Source: Candidatus Gastranaerophilales bacterium (lineage in GTDB: Bacteria > Cyanobacteriota > Vampirovibrionia > Gastranaerophilales > Gastranaerophilaceae). Taken from it: a stretch of DNA of 64,000 nt. Numbering within the stretch: position 1 is the stretch's first letter; every line of letters begins with the position of its first letter. A program made the translations under genes and the position numbers. Positions 19,770-28,677 of this stretch are shown piece after piece. The stretch spans positions 62,001 to 126,000 of the forward strand of contig CANQNW010000002.1 in NCBI GenBank assembly GCA_947625305.1, in the 5' to 3' direction. Below the pieces are notes generated by a model. That model was given only the letters and a program-made list of their open reading frames with translations, was not told the origin of the DNA and did no database searches.

Positions 19770-20825
19770 ATGGAATATAAAGATTATTATAAAATCTTAG
19801 GTGTAGAAAGAGATGCTACGGAAGCAAAAATAAAATCTGCTTACAGAAAACTTGCAAGGCTGTATCATCCTGACGTAAATAAATCTCCTGATGCGGTAAA
19901 CAAATTTAAAGATATAAATGAAGCTTATGAAGTATTATCCGACAAAGAAAAGAAAAGCAGATATGACAGTTTAGGAGCAAACTGGCAGCAGGGTGCTAAT
20001 TTTACACCGCCGCCCGGGTTTGAAGGATTTAACTTTAACAACTTTAATCAGGGCGGATTTTCTCAGGGATTTTCCAATATGGGAGATTTCTCCGACTTTT
20101 TCAGTTCCTTATTCGGCGATTTTATGGGAGCGGGACAAACGGGAAGAAGAACTTCAAGAAAATCGTCTCAAGGCTTTTCTTATGAAGATTTATTCTCAGG
20201 CGCAGGGAAAAGAGCAAGAACACAAAATCCGTATCAAGATGAAACGCAAGCTGAAAATCTTGACATTACACAGGATTTAAATATAACCGCAAAAGACTTA
20301 ATGAGCGATAAACCGATTAGTGTAAAAATGAATACGGTTGAAAAATGCTTAAAATGCTCAGGAGCAGGCAGTATATGCTCTGAATGCGGCGGAACAGGCA
20401 TTATCAGCAAAACAAGAACTTTAAGTGTTAAATTGCCTAAAGGTGTTAAAGAAGGGCAAAAGATAAGACTTAAAGGGGAAGGAAAATCTGATAACTACGG
20501 AAGAAAAGGCAATTTATATTTCATTATTAAATTTAAAGATAATGAATATTTGATAGAAGAAGAAAATCTTACTAAAACTGTTGAAATTACTCCGGCTGAA
20601 GCCGTAATGGGCTGCAAAAAAGACATTTCAACTCTGCATGGAATTATAAATATTAAAATTCCGCCTGAAACAAGAACAGGTAAAACTTTAAGGCTTAAAG
20701 ATTTAGGCTTGCCTAAAAAAACAGGAGGATTTGGTAATTTAAATGTTAAAATATCAATAAATATACCCTCTTCTATTTCCCCAAAACAAAAAGATTTATA
20801 CAAAAAATTATTGGAATTGGAATAA
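19770..20825 (+). CDS. DnaJ/CbpA-like co-chaperone with reduced zinc domain
   Basis: A 351-residue class A/B intermediate J-protein. The J domain (1-70) has HPD at 33-35. A Gly/Phe-rich linker spans about 75-145. The cysteine domain holds only two CxxCxGxG motifs (Cys193/196 and Cys203/206, CLKCSGAG and CSECGGTG) instead of four, so one zinc at most. The C-terminal substrate domains follow (KLPKGVKEGQKIRLKGEG). It stimulates DnaK. The ribosome site AAGGAG is six bases from the ATG. Its TAA overlaps the ATG of the next gene. Confidence 0.88.
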   Translation: MEYKDYYKILGVERDATEAKIKSAYRKLARLYHPDVNKSPDAVNKFKDINEAYEVLSDKEKKSRYDSLGANWQQGANFTPPPGFEGFNFNNFNQGGFSQGFSNMGDFSDFFSSLFGDFMGAGQTGRRTSRKSSQGFSYEDLFSGAGKRARTQNPYQDETQAENLDITQDLNITAKDLMSDKPISVKMNTVEKCLKCSGAGSICSECGGTGIISKTRTLSVKLPKGVKEGQKIRLKGEGKSDNYGRKGNLYFIIKFKDNEYLIEEENLTKTVEITPAEAVMGCKKDISTLHGIINIKIPPETRTGKTLRLKDLGLPKKTGGFGNLNVKISINIPSSISPKQKDLYKKLLELE

Positions 20826-21451
20826 TGAACTTAAAGAAATATCACACAGGCCCATTAGATGTTAATACTTATGTTTTAACTGATGACGAGACTAAAGAAG
20901 CAGTTATTATAGATATTGGCGGGGATTTTAAAAAAATAAAAAAAGAACTTGATGAAGGCGGATATAATTTAAAATATATTTTAAATACCCATGGGCATTT
21001 TGACCATATTTTAGGTGAAATTGAAGTACAAAATGAATTTCCTCAAATTCCGATTTATATTCATAAAGAAGATGCTCCGCACTTAAACCACTTGGATAAA
21101 ACCCTTGCATTATGGGGGATTGATAAAATTGAACATACTTTAAATAAAGTCGAATTTATAGATGAAACAACCGAATTATATATAGGGCATATTCAAATAA
21201 AGATTTTGCACACCCCCGGACACTCCAAAGGCAGTTTGTCATTCTATGTTGACGGAAAAGTATTTTCGGGTGATGCTTTATTTTACCGTAATATAGGCAG
21301 AACAGATACTACAGACGGTGATTATGATGAATTAATCACCTCCATAAAAGAAAAACTTTTAACTCTGCCTGAAGAAACAATAGTTTACCCCGGACATGGC
21401 CCATCCACTGACATTAAAAACGAGAAATTTTCTAATCCCTATCTTAATTAA
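20825..21451 (+). CDS. Metallo-beta-lactamase fold hydrolase, glyoxalase II/YcbL type
   Basis: A 208-residue metal hydrolase with THGHFDH at 55-61, HTPGHSKGS near 130 and YPGHGP near 190, the dinuclear metal ligands of the glyoxalase II/YcbL branch. It probably hydrolyses thioesters such as S-lactoylglutathione analogues; substrate is unproven. The start overlaps the dnaJ stop (TAATG). No terminator is seen after it; the next 28 bp separate it from a short minus-strand ORF. Confidence 0.85.
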   Translation: MNLKKYHTGPLDVNTYVLTDDETKEAVIIDIGGDFKKIKKELDEGGYNLKYILNTHGHFDHILGEIEVQNEFPQIPIYIHKEDAPHLNHLDKTLALWGIDKIEHTLNKVEFIDETTELYIGHIQIKILHTPGHSKGSLSFYVDGKVFSGDALFYRNIGRTDTTDGDYDELITSIKEKLLTLPEETIVYPGHGPSTDIKNEKFSNPYLN

Positions 21452-21479
21452 AAGAGAACCATATTACCGCTAATATTAC

Positions 21480-21587
21480 TTATTTATAAAGCACTTCCAT
21501 TGCCATTAAACCTTTTACAACTTCACCTGTTAATTCATGTAAAAAGTTTTCAATATTTTCGGCTAATTTTAAATTTAAGTCGTACAT
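21480..21587 (-). CDS. Candidate 35-residue protein
   Basis: ATG 21585-21587 to TAA 21480-21482 on the minus strand, with an AAGGA ribosome site eight bases before the ATG. It starts MYDLNLKLAENIENFLHEL and is an amphipathic, acidic helix-like peptide. It is not recognised. Support is the ribosome site and codon composition only. Confidence 0.35.
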   Translation of the reverse strand: MYDLNLKLAENIENFLHELTGEVVKGLMAMEVLYK

Positions 21588-21873
21588 AAATATCCTTTTT
21601 TATATCTTATAGTATATCTAACGGCAATTTAATTTTAAAACTTTAGATTTATATAAAAAATGTAAATATTTCTTTACATTTTAAAACACCAATTTTTTCA
21701 ATAGATTAGGGGTATTTTTTACACTAAATAAAAAATTAAATAAATACATCAAATCATTCAAAATTTATTCAAATTTTAATTATTATTTCCACCAAAAGTA
21801 TGATATTAAAAAAAGCCAAATATGATAACCTTATTGTACCAATGAGGAATGTTAAAAAATAGAAAGGGCTATT

Positions 21874-22323
21874 ATGCAAATAGGTAAAATCAGTTTACAT
21901 ACAACAAAAACAAATACATCAACCAATAAAACACCTGAAAAACAATTCAGTACAAATCCTTTCGGAGTTAGCTTTAAAGGTAACGTAATTCAAGCTGACG
22001 TATTTGAAAGTGCTAAAAATACAAACATAACTAAAAATATTGCAGAAAAAAGCAAATTATATGCTTCTGCGATTGTAAGCGGAATAAATAATTTTAATGA
22101 AGCATTTAAATCAAGAATGAATTCTGTTGTTTCTTTTGGTAAAAAGATTACACACAATGTTTTTGATACTCTTGAAAGAATTGGAAACACCGAAATTACA
22201 TTTGATATGAACGGAATAAAAAATAAAATGTTTCCGGATAGACAATACAGTGTAAAACAGCTTTCAAACAAGTCTGTAAGTGAACTGAAAACTTTATGGC
22301 AAGACTTAGATGCCATTGATTAA
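21874..22323 (+). CDS. Unknown 149-residue protein with SFKG-type N-terminal segment
   Basis: Not recognised. The first 40 residues are Thr/Asn/Lys-rich and end in NPFGVSFKGN; the rest is helical. A similar short motif (TISFGK) ends the first 40 residues of the unrelated gene at 44834. No membrane segment is seen. The ribosome site AAAGGGC is present. The next gene begins 27 bp later with its own GGGGAGAG site, so the two are probably cotranscribed. The 286 bp before it hold no gene, only AT-rich DNA with one 10-bp hairpin at 21657-21682. Confidence 0.6.
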   Translation: MQIGKISLHTTKTNTSTNKTPEKQFSTNPFGVSFKGNVIQADVFESAKNTNITKNIAEKSKLYASAIVSGINNFNEAFKSRMNSVVSFGKKITHNVFDTLERIGNTEITFDMNGIKNKMFPDRQYSVKQLSNKSVSELKTLWQDLDAID

Positions 22324-22350
22324 TTACATAATATTGGGGAGAGATTTATA

Positions 22351-22719
22351 ATGGAAAAGATTCAAAAAATTAAAAATATAATTACAGCACTCGGCAATCA
22401 TGAAGATTCACAAGCCGCAATTGATATTTTGACTGAAATAGGCACAAATTCACCTGATGATGAAATCAGAGAATTAACGGCTCAAACATTAATAAGAAAA
22501 AATACACATGAATCATTAAGAGTAGTGCTTATATCTAAAGGCAAAGGTATTAATGATTTAAGTGCAAGAGTTGCAATGACTGCAATTAATGAATTATTAG
22601 CCCTTAAAGATAAAAAAGAAGCCATCAAAATTTTAGATGACACAATAAAAATGCACTCAGAAGAAGATGTAAGGAATACAGCTCGTTCTGTCAGAGCATT
22701 AATGACATTTTCCTCATAA
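22351..22719 (+). CDS. Small alpha-helical HEAT-like repeat protein
   Basis: A 122-residue, all-helical protein with about three HEAT/ARM-like helix pairs (SQAAIDILTEIG, IRELTAQTLI, SARVAMTAINELLAL, VRNTARSVRAL). Such short repeat proteins usually act as adaptors or regulators; no partner is evident beyond the cotranscribed upstream gene. A strong terminator follows at 22745. Function is unknown. Confidence 0.6.
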   Translation: MEKIQKIKNIITALGNHEDSQAAIDILTEIGTNSPDDEIRELTAQTLIRKNTHESLRVVLISKGKGINDLSARVAMTAINELLALKDKKEAIKILDDTIKMHSEEDVRNTARSVRALMTFSS

Positions 22720-22744
22720 ATCGGAAAGGAATTTTATATATAAT

Positions 22745-22771
22745 AAAGCCTCTTAGTTTAAGAGGCTTTTT
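22745..22771 (+). terminator. Terminator before leuB
   Basis: AAAGCCTCTTA and TAAGAGGCTTT form an 11-bp stem with a GTT loop, followed by T residues. It ends the two-gene unit at 21874-22719. leuB starts 30 bp later with TATAAT at 22777-22782 between, so leuB likely has its own promoter. Confidence 0.85.
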
Positions 22772-22800
22772 CGTTATATAATCATAAAAAAGGAGTACAC

Positions 22801-23886
22801 ATGAAAAGTTATAATATAGCGCTTTTAGCGGGTGACGGAGTAGGGAAAGAAGTAACCGATGAAACGGTTAAAATATTAAAAGCAGTAGGTGAAAAACAAA
22901 GTATTGAATTTAATTTTGAGTCTGCACTTATTGGCGGGTGTGCTTATGATAAGTATAAAACCCCTCTGCCCGAGGAAACATTAAAAATCGCAAAATCAGC
23001 TGATGCCGTGCTGTTAGGTGCTGTAGGCGGATGGGAATATGATAAACTTCCGCCCGAAGTCAGACCGGAAAAAGCACTGCTAGGTATAAGGAAAGAACTG
23101 AATTTATTTGCAAATTTAAGACCTGCAATAGTTTATCCCGAGTTAACCTCCATATCACCTTTAAAATCAGATATCGTTGCGGGAACCGATATTATGATAA
23201 TAAGAGAATTAACGGGTGATGTATATTTTGGAACTCCGAAAGGAATAGAAATTAAAGACGGAGAAAAATTCGGCTACAATAATATGTGCTACTATGAAAG
23301 CGAAATAAGAAGAATAGCCCGCTGTGCATTTAAAACGGCAATGCAGAGAAATAAAAAAGTATGCTCCGTAGATAAAGCTAATGTTCTTGACGTTTCAAGA
23401 CTTTGGAGAGAAACGGTTACTGAAACTGCAAAAGAATATCCCGACGTAGAACTTTCTTATATGTATGTTGATAATGCCGCAATGCAGATTATAAGAAACC
23501 CTAAGCAGTTTGATGTTATTTTAACGGGTAATATATTTGGCGATATCCTCTCTGATGAAGCATCTATGCTCTCAGGCTCCTTAGGGCTTTTGCCGAGCGC
23601 CTCTTTATCAGACTCAAAATATGCCATGTATGAGCCAATCCACGGAAGCGCCCCCGATATTAAAGGGAAAAATATTGTAAATCCCATTGCAACTATCCTT
23701 TCTGCGGGCATGATGCTTAAATATTCTTTTAATCTTGATTTTGAATATGACATGATTGAGCATGCCGTTAGAAAAACTTTAAAAGACGGTTTCAGAACTA
23801 ACGATATTATGCAAGACGGGATGACTTTGACCTCTACATCTAAGCTTGGGGACATTATCAAGGATAATATTTTATCAGGCATGTAA
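22801..23886 (+). CDS. leuB: 3-isopropylmalate dehydrogenase
   Basis: Oxidises and decarboxylates 3-isopropylmalate in leucine synthesis, NAD-dependent. 361 residues, normal length. Visible: [16 protein letters not shown] near the start, the substrate arginines in [14 protein letters not shown] and [10 protein letters not shown], the catalytic lysine in VDKANVLD, the metal aspartates in [13 protein letters not shown] and the NAD loop [11 protein letters not shown]. An AAAGGAG site lies eight bases upstream. No leuA, leuC or leuD is in the window. Confidence 0.95.
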   Translation: MKSYNIALLAGDGVGKEVTDETVKILKAVGEKQSIEFNFESALIGGCAYDKYKTPLPEETLKIAKSADAVLLGAVGGWEYDKLPPEVRPEKALLGIRKELNLFANLRPAIVYPELTSISPLKSDIVAGTDIMIIRELTGDVYFGTPKGIEIKDGEKFGYNNMCYYESEIRRIARCAFKTAMQRNKKVCSVDKANVLDVSRLWRETVTETAKEYPDVELSYMYVDNAAMQIIRNPKQFDVILTGNIFGDILSDEASMLSGSLGLLPSASLSDSKYAMYEPIHGSAPDIKGKNIVNPIATILSAGMMLKYSFNLDFEYDMIEHAVRKTLKDGFRTNDIMQDGMTLTSTSKLGDIIKDNILSGM

Positions 23887-23967
23887 TCCTGAAGAAGTAA
23901 TTTATAAGCATTAAAAAATATTTAAAAACCTACCATATAGCAGAATGAAAAATAATTTTCAATCAGT

Positions 23968-24091
23968 TATAGTGAATATGTAGATTGAAACAAACGAACA
24001 CTTTTATTCGGGGTTGCGAACAAGTATTATTCAAATAGTTCGATAAAGCAGTTTCAATCTACACTTTTTTATGCAAAAATCCCCGCATAAA
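23968..24091 (+). ncRNA. Candidate structured small RNA or leader after leuB
   Basis: TGTAGATTGAAAC (23979-23991) and GTTTCAATCTACA (24051-24063) form a perfect 13-bp stem, followed by CTTTTTT. Inside are nested pairs CGAAC/GTTCG, ACTT/AAGT and TTCG/CGAA. A -10 box TATAGT (23968-23973) predicts a start near 23980, exactly at the stem base, with ATGAAA as a possible -35. A second 7-bp hairpin (TTTATGC 24068-24074, GCATAAA 24085-24091) with an ATCCCC loop follows; its C run could pair with the GGGG of the first. It matches no RNA family I know. It could be a 90-nt RNA or the leader of the gene at 24157. Confidence 0.5.
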
Positions 24092-24156
24092 GGTAATTGT
24101 TTTTTATAAAATTATGTTAAAATAATATATTATATGGTAGATTAACAGAGGTTAAA

Positions 24157-24648
24157 ATGAATAAATCAATTAAAGTTATAATAACAGTAATATCATTGGC
24201 ATATTTAACGGGATTTAATACAAATTATAATGAAGTACAGGCAGCAACAAATGTAAAACAAACAGCGCCGGCTGTTTCTTACATGCTGGTTTCTCCAGTT
24301 GATGTTGTTGATACTCCTAATGATTATCTGAACAAAGACATTACTTTTAATGCCGAATTTGTCGCTTATACATCTTTAGGGCTTGATTATAAACCCGCAT
24401 TAAGAGACAGTGCAAAATATATAGGAGTTTTGATTAAAAGAGATAATGTAAAAGACCATGTAATTCCTTTATCGGAAATGAAAATATTTCTTAAAAGAGA
24501 AGTTGCAGAAAAACATATTGATTTAGATGCGGGCGATAAAATTAAAATATCGGGAAAGGTTTTTTCAACCGCACTCGGTGACCCTTGGGTTGATGTAAAA
24601 GTTTTTGATGTACTGACTAAAAAAGAAAAAACGGCTGAAAAAAAATAA
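24157..24648 (+). CDS. Exported protein of unknown function
   Basis: A 163-residue protein with an N-terminal hydrophobic signal (KVIITVISLAYLTGF) and likely processing near VQAA (about residues 29-31). The mature part looks beta-rich with a nucleic-acid/ligand-binding OB-like pattern (DITFNAEFVAYTSLG, then DAGDKIKISGKVFSTALGD). The tail is lysine/glutamate-rich. It precedes a GH57 gene by 18 bp and may be cotranscribed with it. The family is not recognised. Confidence 0.6.
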   Translation: MNKSIKVIITVISLAYLTGFNTNYNEVQAATNVKQTAPAVSYMLVSPVDVVDTPNDYLNKDITFNAEFVAYTSLGLDYKPALRDSAKYIGVLIKRDNVKDHVIPLSEMKIFLKREVAEKHIDLDAGDKIKISGKVFSTALGDPWVDVKVFDVLTKKEKTAEKK

Positions 24649-24666
24649 TATATATGGGATAGAGTT

Positions 24667-27189
24667 GTGAAGGATAATAAAAAAGCATATTTAACAATAC
24701 ATGGCCATTTTTATCAGCCTCCGAGGGAAAATCCCTGGCTTGAAACGATTGAAATTCAAGACAGCGCAAACCCCTTTCACGATTGGAATGCAAGAGTTAC
24801 AGCTGAATGCTATACTCCTAACTCCGTTTCAAAAATAGTTACTCAGGATAATAAAATCCTTGATATTGTTAACAACTACGCATATATAAGCTTTAATTTC
24901 GGGCCTACACTCTTATCTTGGATGGAACATTACAGCCCTTATTCTTATGAAAGAATTATTAAAGCGGATGTTATCAGCAGTGCAAATAATAACGGGCATG
25001 GCAATGCTATTGCTCAGGTTTATAACCATATAATTATGCCGTTAGCTAACAAAAACGATAAATATACTCAAATTATATGGGGAATTAAAGATTTTCAATA
25101 CAGATTCGGCAGAAAGCCCGAAGGCATGTGGCTTGCCGAAACCGCTTGCGATGACGCGACACTTGAAGCACTTATTGATTGCGGAATAAAATTTACAATA
25201 TTATCGCCGCATCAAGCTAAAGCTGTCAGAAAACTTAATTCTGATGACAGCTGGCATGATGTAAGCTGGGGAAATATTGATCCTGCCAGAGCTTACAGAT
25301 ATTTTGTAAAATCAGATAAATCAAAATACATAGATTTATTTTTCTATGACGGTTCTATTTCTAAATCCGTTGCGTTTGATGAACTCTTAACTGACGGAAA
25401 CAAATTTATTGCAAGGTTAAAAGACGGTATATCAAATCAAAGAGATTATAATCAGCTTGTTCATATAGCAACAGACGGTGAAAGCTACGGACACCATACG
25501 AAATTCGGTGATATGGCGCTTTCATATATTCTTAAAATTAAAGCCGAAGATGAAGGATTTGAAATAACAAATTACGCAAATTACTTAGAACAGGAAGGTG
25601 TTCAGTATGAAGCGGATATAAAAGATGTTTCCTCCTGGAGCTGCGCACATGGTGTCGGCAGATGGTGCGATGATTGCGGATGTTCGACAGGCGGAGGCTA
25701 CGGATGGAATCAAAAATGGAGAAAGCCTTTAAGGGAAGCTCTTGATTATGTTCGTGACAGACTTATAGAAGTTTATAAAGAACAAGCTTCAATATATTTA
25801 AAAGATATTTGGGCTGCAAGAAATGATTATATTGATGTTATTTTAGACAGATGTAAAAATTCAATTAATAAATTCATTGAAAAGCACCAAAAATATAAGC
25901 TTGAAAGACCTGAAATCGTAAAAGTATTAAAATTACTTGAAATGCAAAGACAGACTTTGTTAATGTATACAAGCTGCGGATGGTTTTTCTCCGAGATTTC
26001 AGGTATTGAAACAACTCAAATTATGAAATATGCAGCTCGTGCGCTTCAGCTTGCAGGATACTTTACAAATGAAGATATAGAATCAGGGTTCTTATCAATT
26101 TTAGCAAAGGCTCAAAGTAATATCCCGGGGTTTGGCAGCGGAAAAGATGTTTATGAAAAATTTGTTAAGCCTTCTATCGTTTCAATTAAACAAATCGGTG
26201 CACTCTGGGCAATTTCTTCAATGCATAAAGAATTTGAAGATTTTACAAACTTATACTGCTACGAAATAAAAAAGCACTACAGTAAATTTATCTCTAAAGG
26301 CGCAACGGCATTTTCAGCAGGCAGAATTGAAATTGAATCTAAAATTACACTTGAAAAAGGCGACTTTTTCTTTGCAGCAATTCAATTCCCCGAAGGAGAT
26401 TTTCACTGCGCAATAAAGAAATATGATGATTCTGATAATATTAAAGAAATTACGGATAAGCTTACAAAAATATATATGGATTATCCCGTAACCGAAATAA
26501 TAAGAGCATTAGATAACATTTTCGGCAACGAATACTTTACATTAAAAGATGTCTTAATTGAAGACAGAAGCAATATACTGCTTTCATCTTTAAAAGATAA
26601 ACTAGGCAAATTTTCTAATACATACAGAGAAGTATATAACGAAGGCAAAAACTTCATTATTCAGCTTATTAATCTCGGAATTAACGTTCCTGTGGAATAT
26701 AAACTTGCGGCACAATATACACTGTCCAATGATTTTAACGAGATTTTTGAAAATGCCGTTAATATAACGGAGGATGAAATAATCCAAAAAGCAGTTGATA
26801 TCGTTAAAGAGGCTAAAGATTTTCAAATTGATATTGATAAAAAACCTACTAATGAAATTTTTTCAAAGCAAATTCAACTGGCAATTTATAATTTCATGAA
26901 AAATTTTGAAATACACAGGCTTGAAAATATTCTTAAAATGTTTGAATGTGCTTCTAAGTTAGATTTAACAATTGACATCTCAGAAGCTCAAAATATGTAC
27001 TTTAACAAAATATATGCTAAATTTACAACACTTTTGGATAATGCCTCACAATATAATGCCAATATAGAAGAAGTAAGGGATTATTTATTCTCATTATTGG
27101 TATTAGGTGAATATTTAAATATTAATACAGAATTTTATAGGTCATCAATTTTAAAATTAACCTCTCAAAAAATTAGTGCTAATGATTAG
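24667..27189 (+). CDS. Glycoside hydrolase family 57 enzyme (DUF3536 type)
   Basis: An 840-residue GH57 protein. The beta-alpha barrel starts TIHGHFYQPPRENPW (10-24), the nucleophile glutamate is E158 in GMWLAETACDD, and a later acidic motif lies in HIATDGESYGHH. The C-terminal half is the long helical DUF3536 region. GH57 members act on alpha-glucans (amylase, branching or transferase); the precise reaction is not deducible. It uses GTG as start (24667) with a weak GGGATAG site. Its last 11 bases overlap the convergent coaE. Confidence 0.85.
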   Translation: MKDNKKAYLTIHGHFYQPPRENPWLETIEIQDSANPFHDWNARVTAECYTPNSVSKIVTQDNKILDIVNNYAYISFNFGPTLLSWMEHYSPYSYERIIKADVISSANNNGHGNAIAQVYNHIIMPLANKNDKYTQIIWGIKDFQYRFGRKPEGMWLAETACDDATLEALIDCGIKFTILSPHQAKAVRKLNSDDSWHDVSWGNIDPARAYRYFVKSDKSKYIDLFFYDGSISKSVAFDELLTDGNKFIARLKDGISNQRDYNQLVHIATDGESYGHHTKFGDMALSYILKIKAEDEGFEITNYANYLEQEGVQYEADIKDVSSWSCAHGVGRWCDDCGCSTGGGYGWNQKWRKPLREALDYVRDRLIEVYKEQASIYLKDIWAARNDYIDVILDRCKNSINKFIEKHQKYKLERPEIVKVLKLLEMQRQTLLMYTSCGWFFSEISGIETTQIMKYAARALQLAGYFTNEDIESGFLSILAKAQSNIPGFGSGKDVYEKFVKPSIVSIKQIGALWAISSMHKEFEDFTNLYCYEIKKHYSKFISKGATAFSAGRIEIESKITLEKGDFFFAAIQFPEGDFHCAIKKYDDSDNIKEITDKLTKIYMDYPVTEIIRALDNIFGNEYFTLKDVLIEDRSNILLSSLKDKLGKFSNTYREVYNEGKNFIIQLINLGINVPVEYKLAAQYTLSNDFNEIFENAVNITEDEIIQKAVDIVKEAKDFQIDIDKKPTNEIFSKQIQLAIYNFMKNFEIHRLENILKMFECASKLDLTIDISEAQNMYFNKIYAKFTTLLDNASQYNANIEEVRDYLFSLLVLGEYLNINTEFYRSSILKLTSQKISAND

Positions 27190-27772
27190 TTAATTGTTCC
27201 AAAATATTATTAACCTGTTTTCTGAGATTTATAAAATCAGAATTATTGAAAATTATAAAATCTGATTTTTTTATTTTTTCATCTTCTTTTTGCTGGGAAT
27301 TTATTCTTTTTTTTGCCTTGGCTTTTGTAAAATTATTCCTTGCCATAAGCCGTTTTAACCTTATATCTTCATCAGCGGATACAAAGATAATCTTATCAAA
27401 ATTATTTTCCATATTAGTTTCAAAGAGCAAAGGAACAGAAACAAAAACAAATTTTTCACTTGAATTTTCTTTTAAAAACTCGGTTACTTTTTCAAAAATT
27501 TTAACGTGCAGAATTTGTTCAAGTTTTTTCCTTTTTTCATCGGAATAAAATACAACATCGCCCAATTTTCTGCGGGAAATATTTCCGTCCTCATCCAATA
27601 TATCGTCATCAGAAAATACGGATTTAATTTCTTTAATTACCTTGTAATCCGAAGCTAAAATATAGTGATTTATTTTATCGCTATCAATAACTTTATATCC
27701 TGCAGATAAAAGCATTTTTTCGACTTGAGATTTACCGCTTGCTATATTTCCCGTTATTGCAACTTTTAACAT
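27179..27772 (-). CDS. coaE: Dephospho-CoA kinase
   Basis: Phosphorylates the 3'-hydroxyl of dephospho-CoA, the last step of CoA synthesis. 197 residues. P-loop GNIASGKS at 8-15, IDSDKINH as the substrate-binding region, and the lid segment around RLKRLMARNNF. It is convergent with, and overlaps by 11 bp, the GH57 gene. The thioredoxin gene lies 53 bp upstream on the same strand. Confidence 0.93.
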   Translation of the reverse strand: MLKVAITGNIASGKSQVEKMLLSAGYKVIDSDKINHYILASDYKVIKEIKSVFSDDDILDEDGNISRRKLGDVVFYSDEKRKKLEQILHVKIFEKVTEFLKENSSEKFVFVSVPLLFETNMENNFDKIIFVSADEDIRLKRLMARNNFTKAKAKKRINSQQKEDEKIKKSDFIIFNNSDFINLRKQVNNILEQLTNH

Positions 27773-27825
27773 ATCTGTTCCTCGATTAAATTATAACAAT
27801 AAAATATCGGAACGGATATATTAAT

Positions 27826-28137
27826 TTATTTTCGTTCAAGAAGGCTTATTAAAGTATTTAATAGTTCATATTTTGTTTTATAGCCTGAAAATTCGGCAAT
27901 AAGACTGCCCTCTTTAAATAAAAGGAAAGTCGGGAATGCGCTTATTCCAAAGCGGTTAACAAGTGAGGGATTTTCATCGGGGTCAACTTCGCCTATCCAG
28001 ATATTTTGGTCTGCGATTTCTTTTAAAATAGGTTTTTGTCTTTGGCAGAATCCGCACCACGAGGCAGTAAAAGCTACAAGTTTTATACCGTCTTTTATAT
28101 TATCGTCAAAGTTTCTTTCATTTAATGTTTCAAGCAT
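27826..28137 (-). CDS. Thioredoxin-like protein
   Basis: A 103-residue single-domain thioredoxin. The redox site is WCGFC (Cys28, Cys31) rather than the usual WCGPC, and the cis-proline loop reads ISAFPTFLLF. It reduces disulfides in the cytoplasm. The Pro-to-Phe change between the cysteines probably shifts its redox potential (inference). The ribosome site AAGGAG precedes the ATG. It may be trxA, but a second thioredoxin could exist elsewhere. Confidence 0.88.
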   Translation of the reverse strand: MLETLNERNFDDNIKDGIKLVAFTASWCGFCQRQKPILKEIADQNIWIGEVDPDENPSLVNRFGISAFPTFLLFKEGSLIAEFSGYKTKYELLNTLISLLERK

Positions 28138-28197
28138 AAATAACTCCTTTTTTAGGAAGTTTATTATACTTAAACAAAATATTCATTCACTGACAAG

Positions 28198-28677
28198 CTA
28201 TTTTTTTATAACGAGCCTTTCAAGCCATCTTACAATACGGGTGGGCTTATTTTCCGTATCTTTTGTAATCGAATCAACAAGTGCTGTTTTTGCGCCCAAG
28301 AGTTTCCCTGCTAAAATATCAGTCAGGGGTCTATCTCCAACAACAAGAGTTTGTTCGGGCAATATGTTTACACTTTTTAAGAACTCACGCATTACAGCGG
28401 GATTAGGTTTATTTGCTTCTCCTATAACAGGGAAGTCAGACATCGCCTGCACTTTTGATATATATTCTTTTCTTTTGTTGTTGCTGATTATTGCAATAAC
28501 GTAATTTTGTTTCAGTTCATTTAAGAGTTCTCTGACATTAGCGGGATACTCGCCTGACTTAGAAGGCATTACTGTGCTGTCTAAATCAAACAAAACCGCA
28601 TTTATACCTTGTGTTTTTATTTCTTTAAAATCAAGGTCAAACAGAGATATTACGTTGTAATCAGGTTTTAAAATCAT
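28198..28677 (-). CDS. HAD-IIIA phosphatase, YqeG family
   Basis: A 159-residue HAD phosphatase of the YqeG type. Motif I is VLFDLDSTVMPS, motif II lies in IAIISNNKR, and motif III/IV in VVGDRPLTDILAGKLLGA. The family is related to phosphatidylglycerophosphate phosphatases and is often of uncertain substrate. Its ATG overlaps the TGA of the U32 peptidase gene (ATGA), so the two are translated in tandem. Confidence 0.88.
   Translation of the reverse strand: MILKPDYNVISLFDLDFKEIKTQGINAVLFDLDSTVMPSKSGEYPANVRELLNELKQNYVIAIISNNKRKEYISKVQAMSDFPVIGEANKPNPAVMREFLKSVNILPEQTLVVGDRPLTDILAGKLLGAKTALVDSITKDTENKPTRIVRWLERLVIKK

Noticed and set aside
21657-21682. Terminator hairpin before the 21874 gene
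   Set aside because: AAATGTAAA and TTTACATTT form a stem, but it is all A/T with one C-G type pair and no upstream transcript on either strand clearly ends there.
23979-24063. CRISPR repeat pair (GTTTCAAT-like ends)
   Set aside because: The two copies are inverted, not direct, occur once, and the span is a hairpin with a terminator; no cas gene is near.
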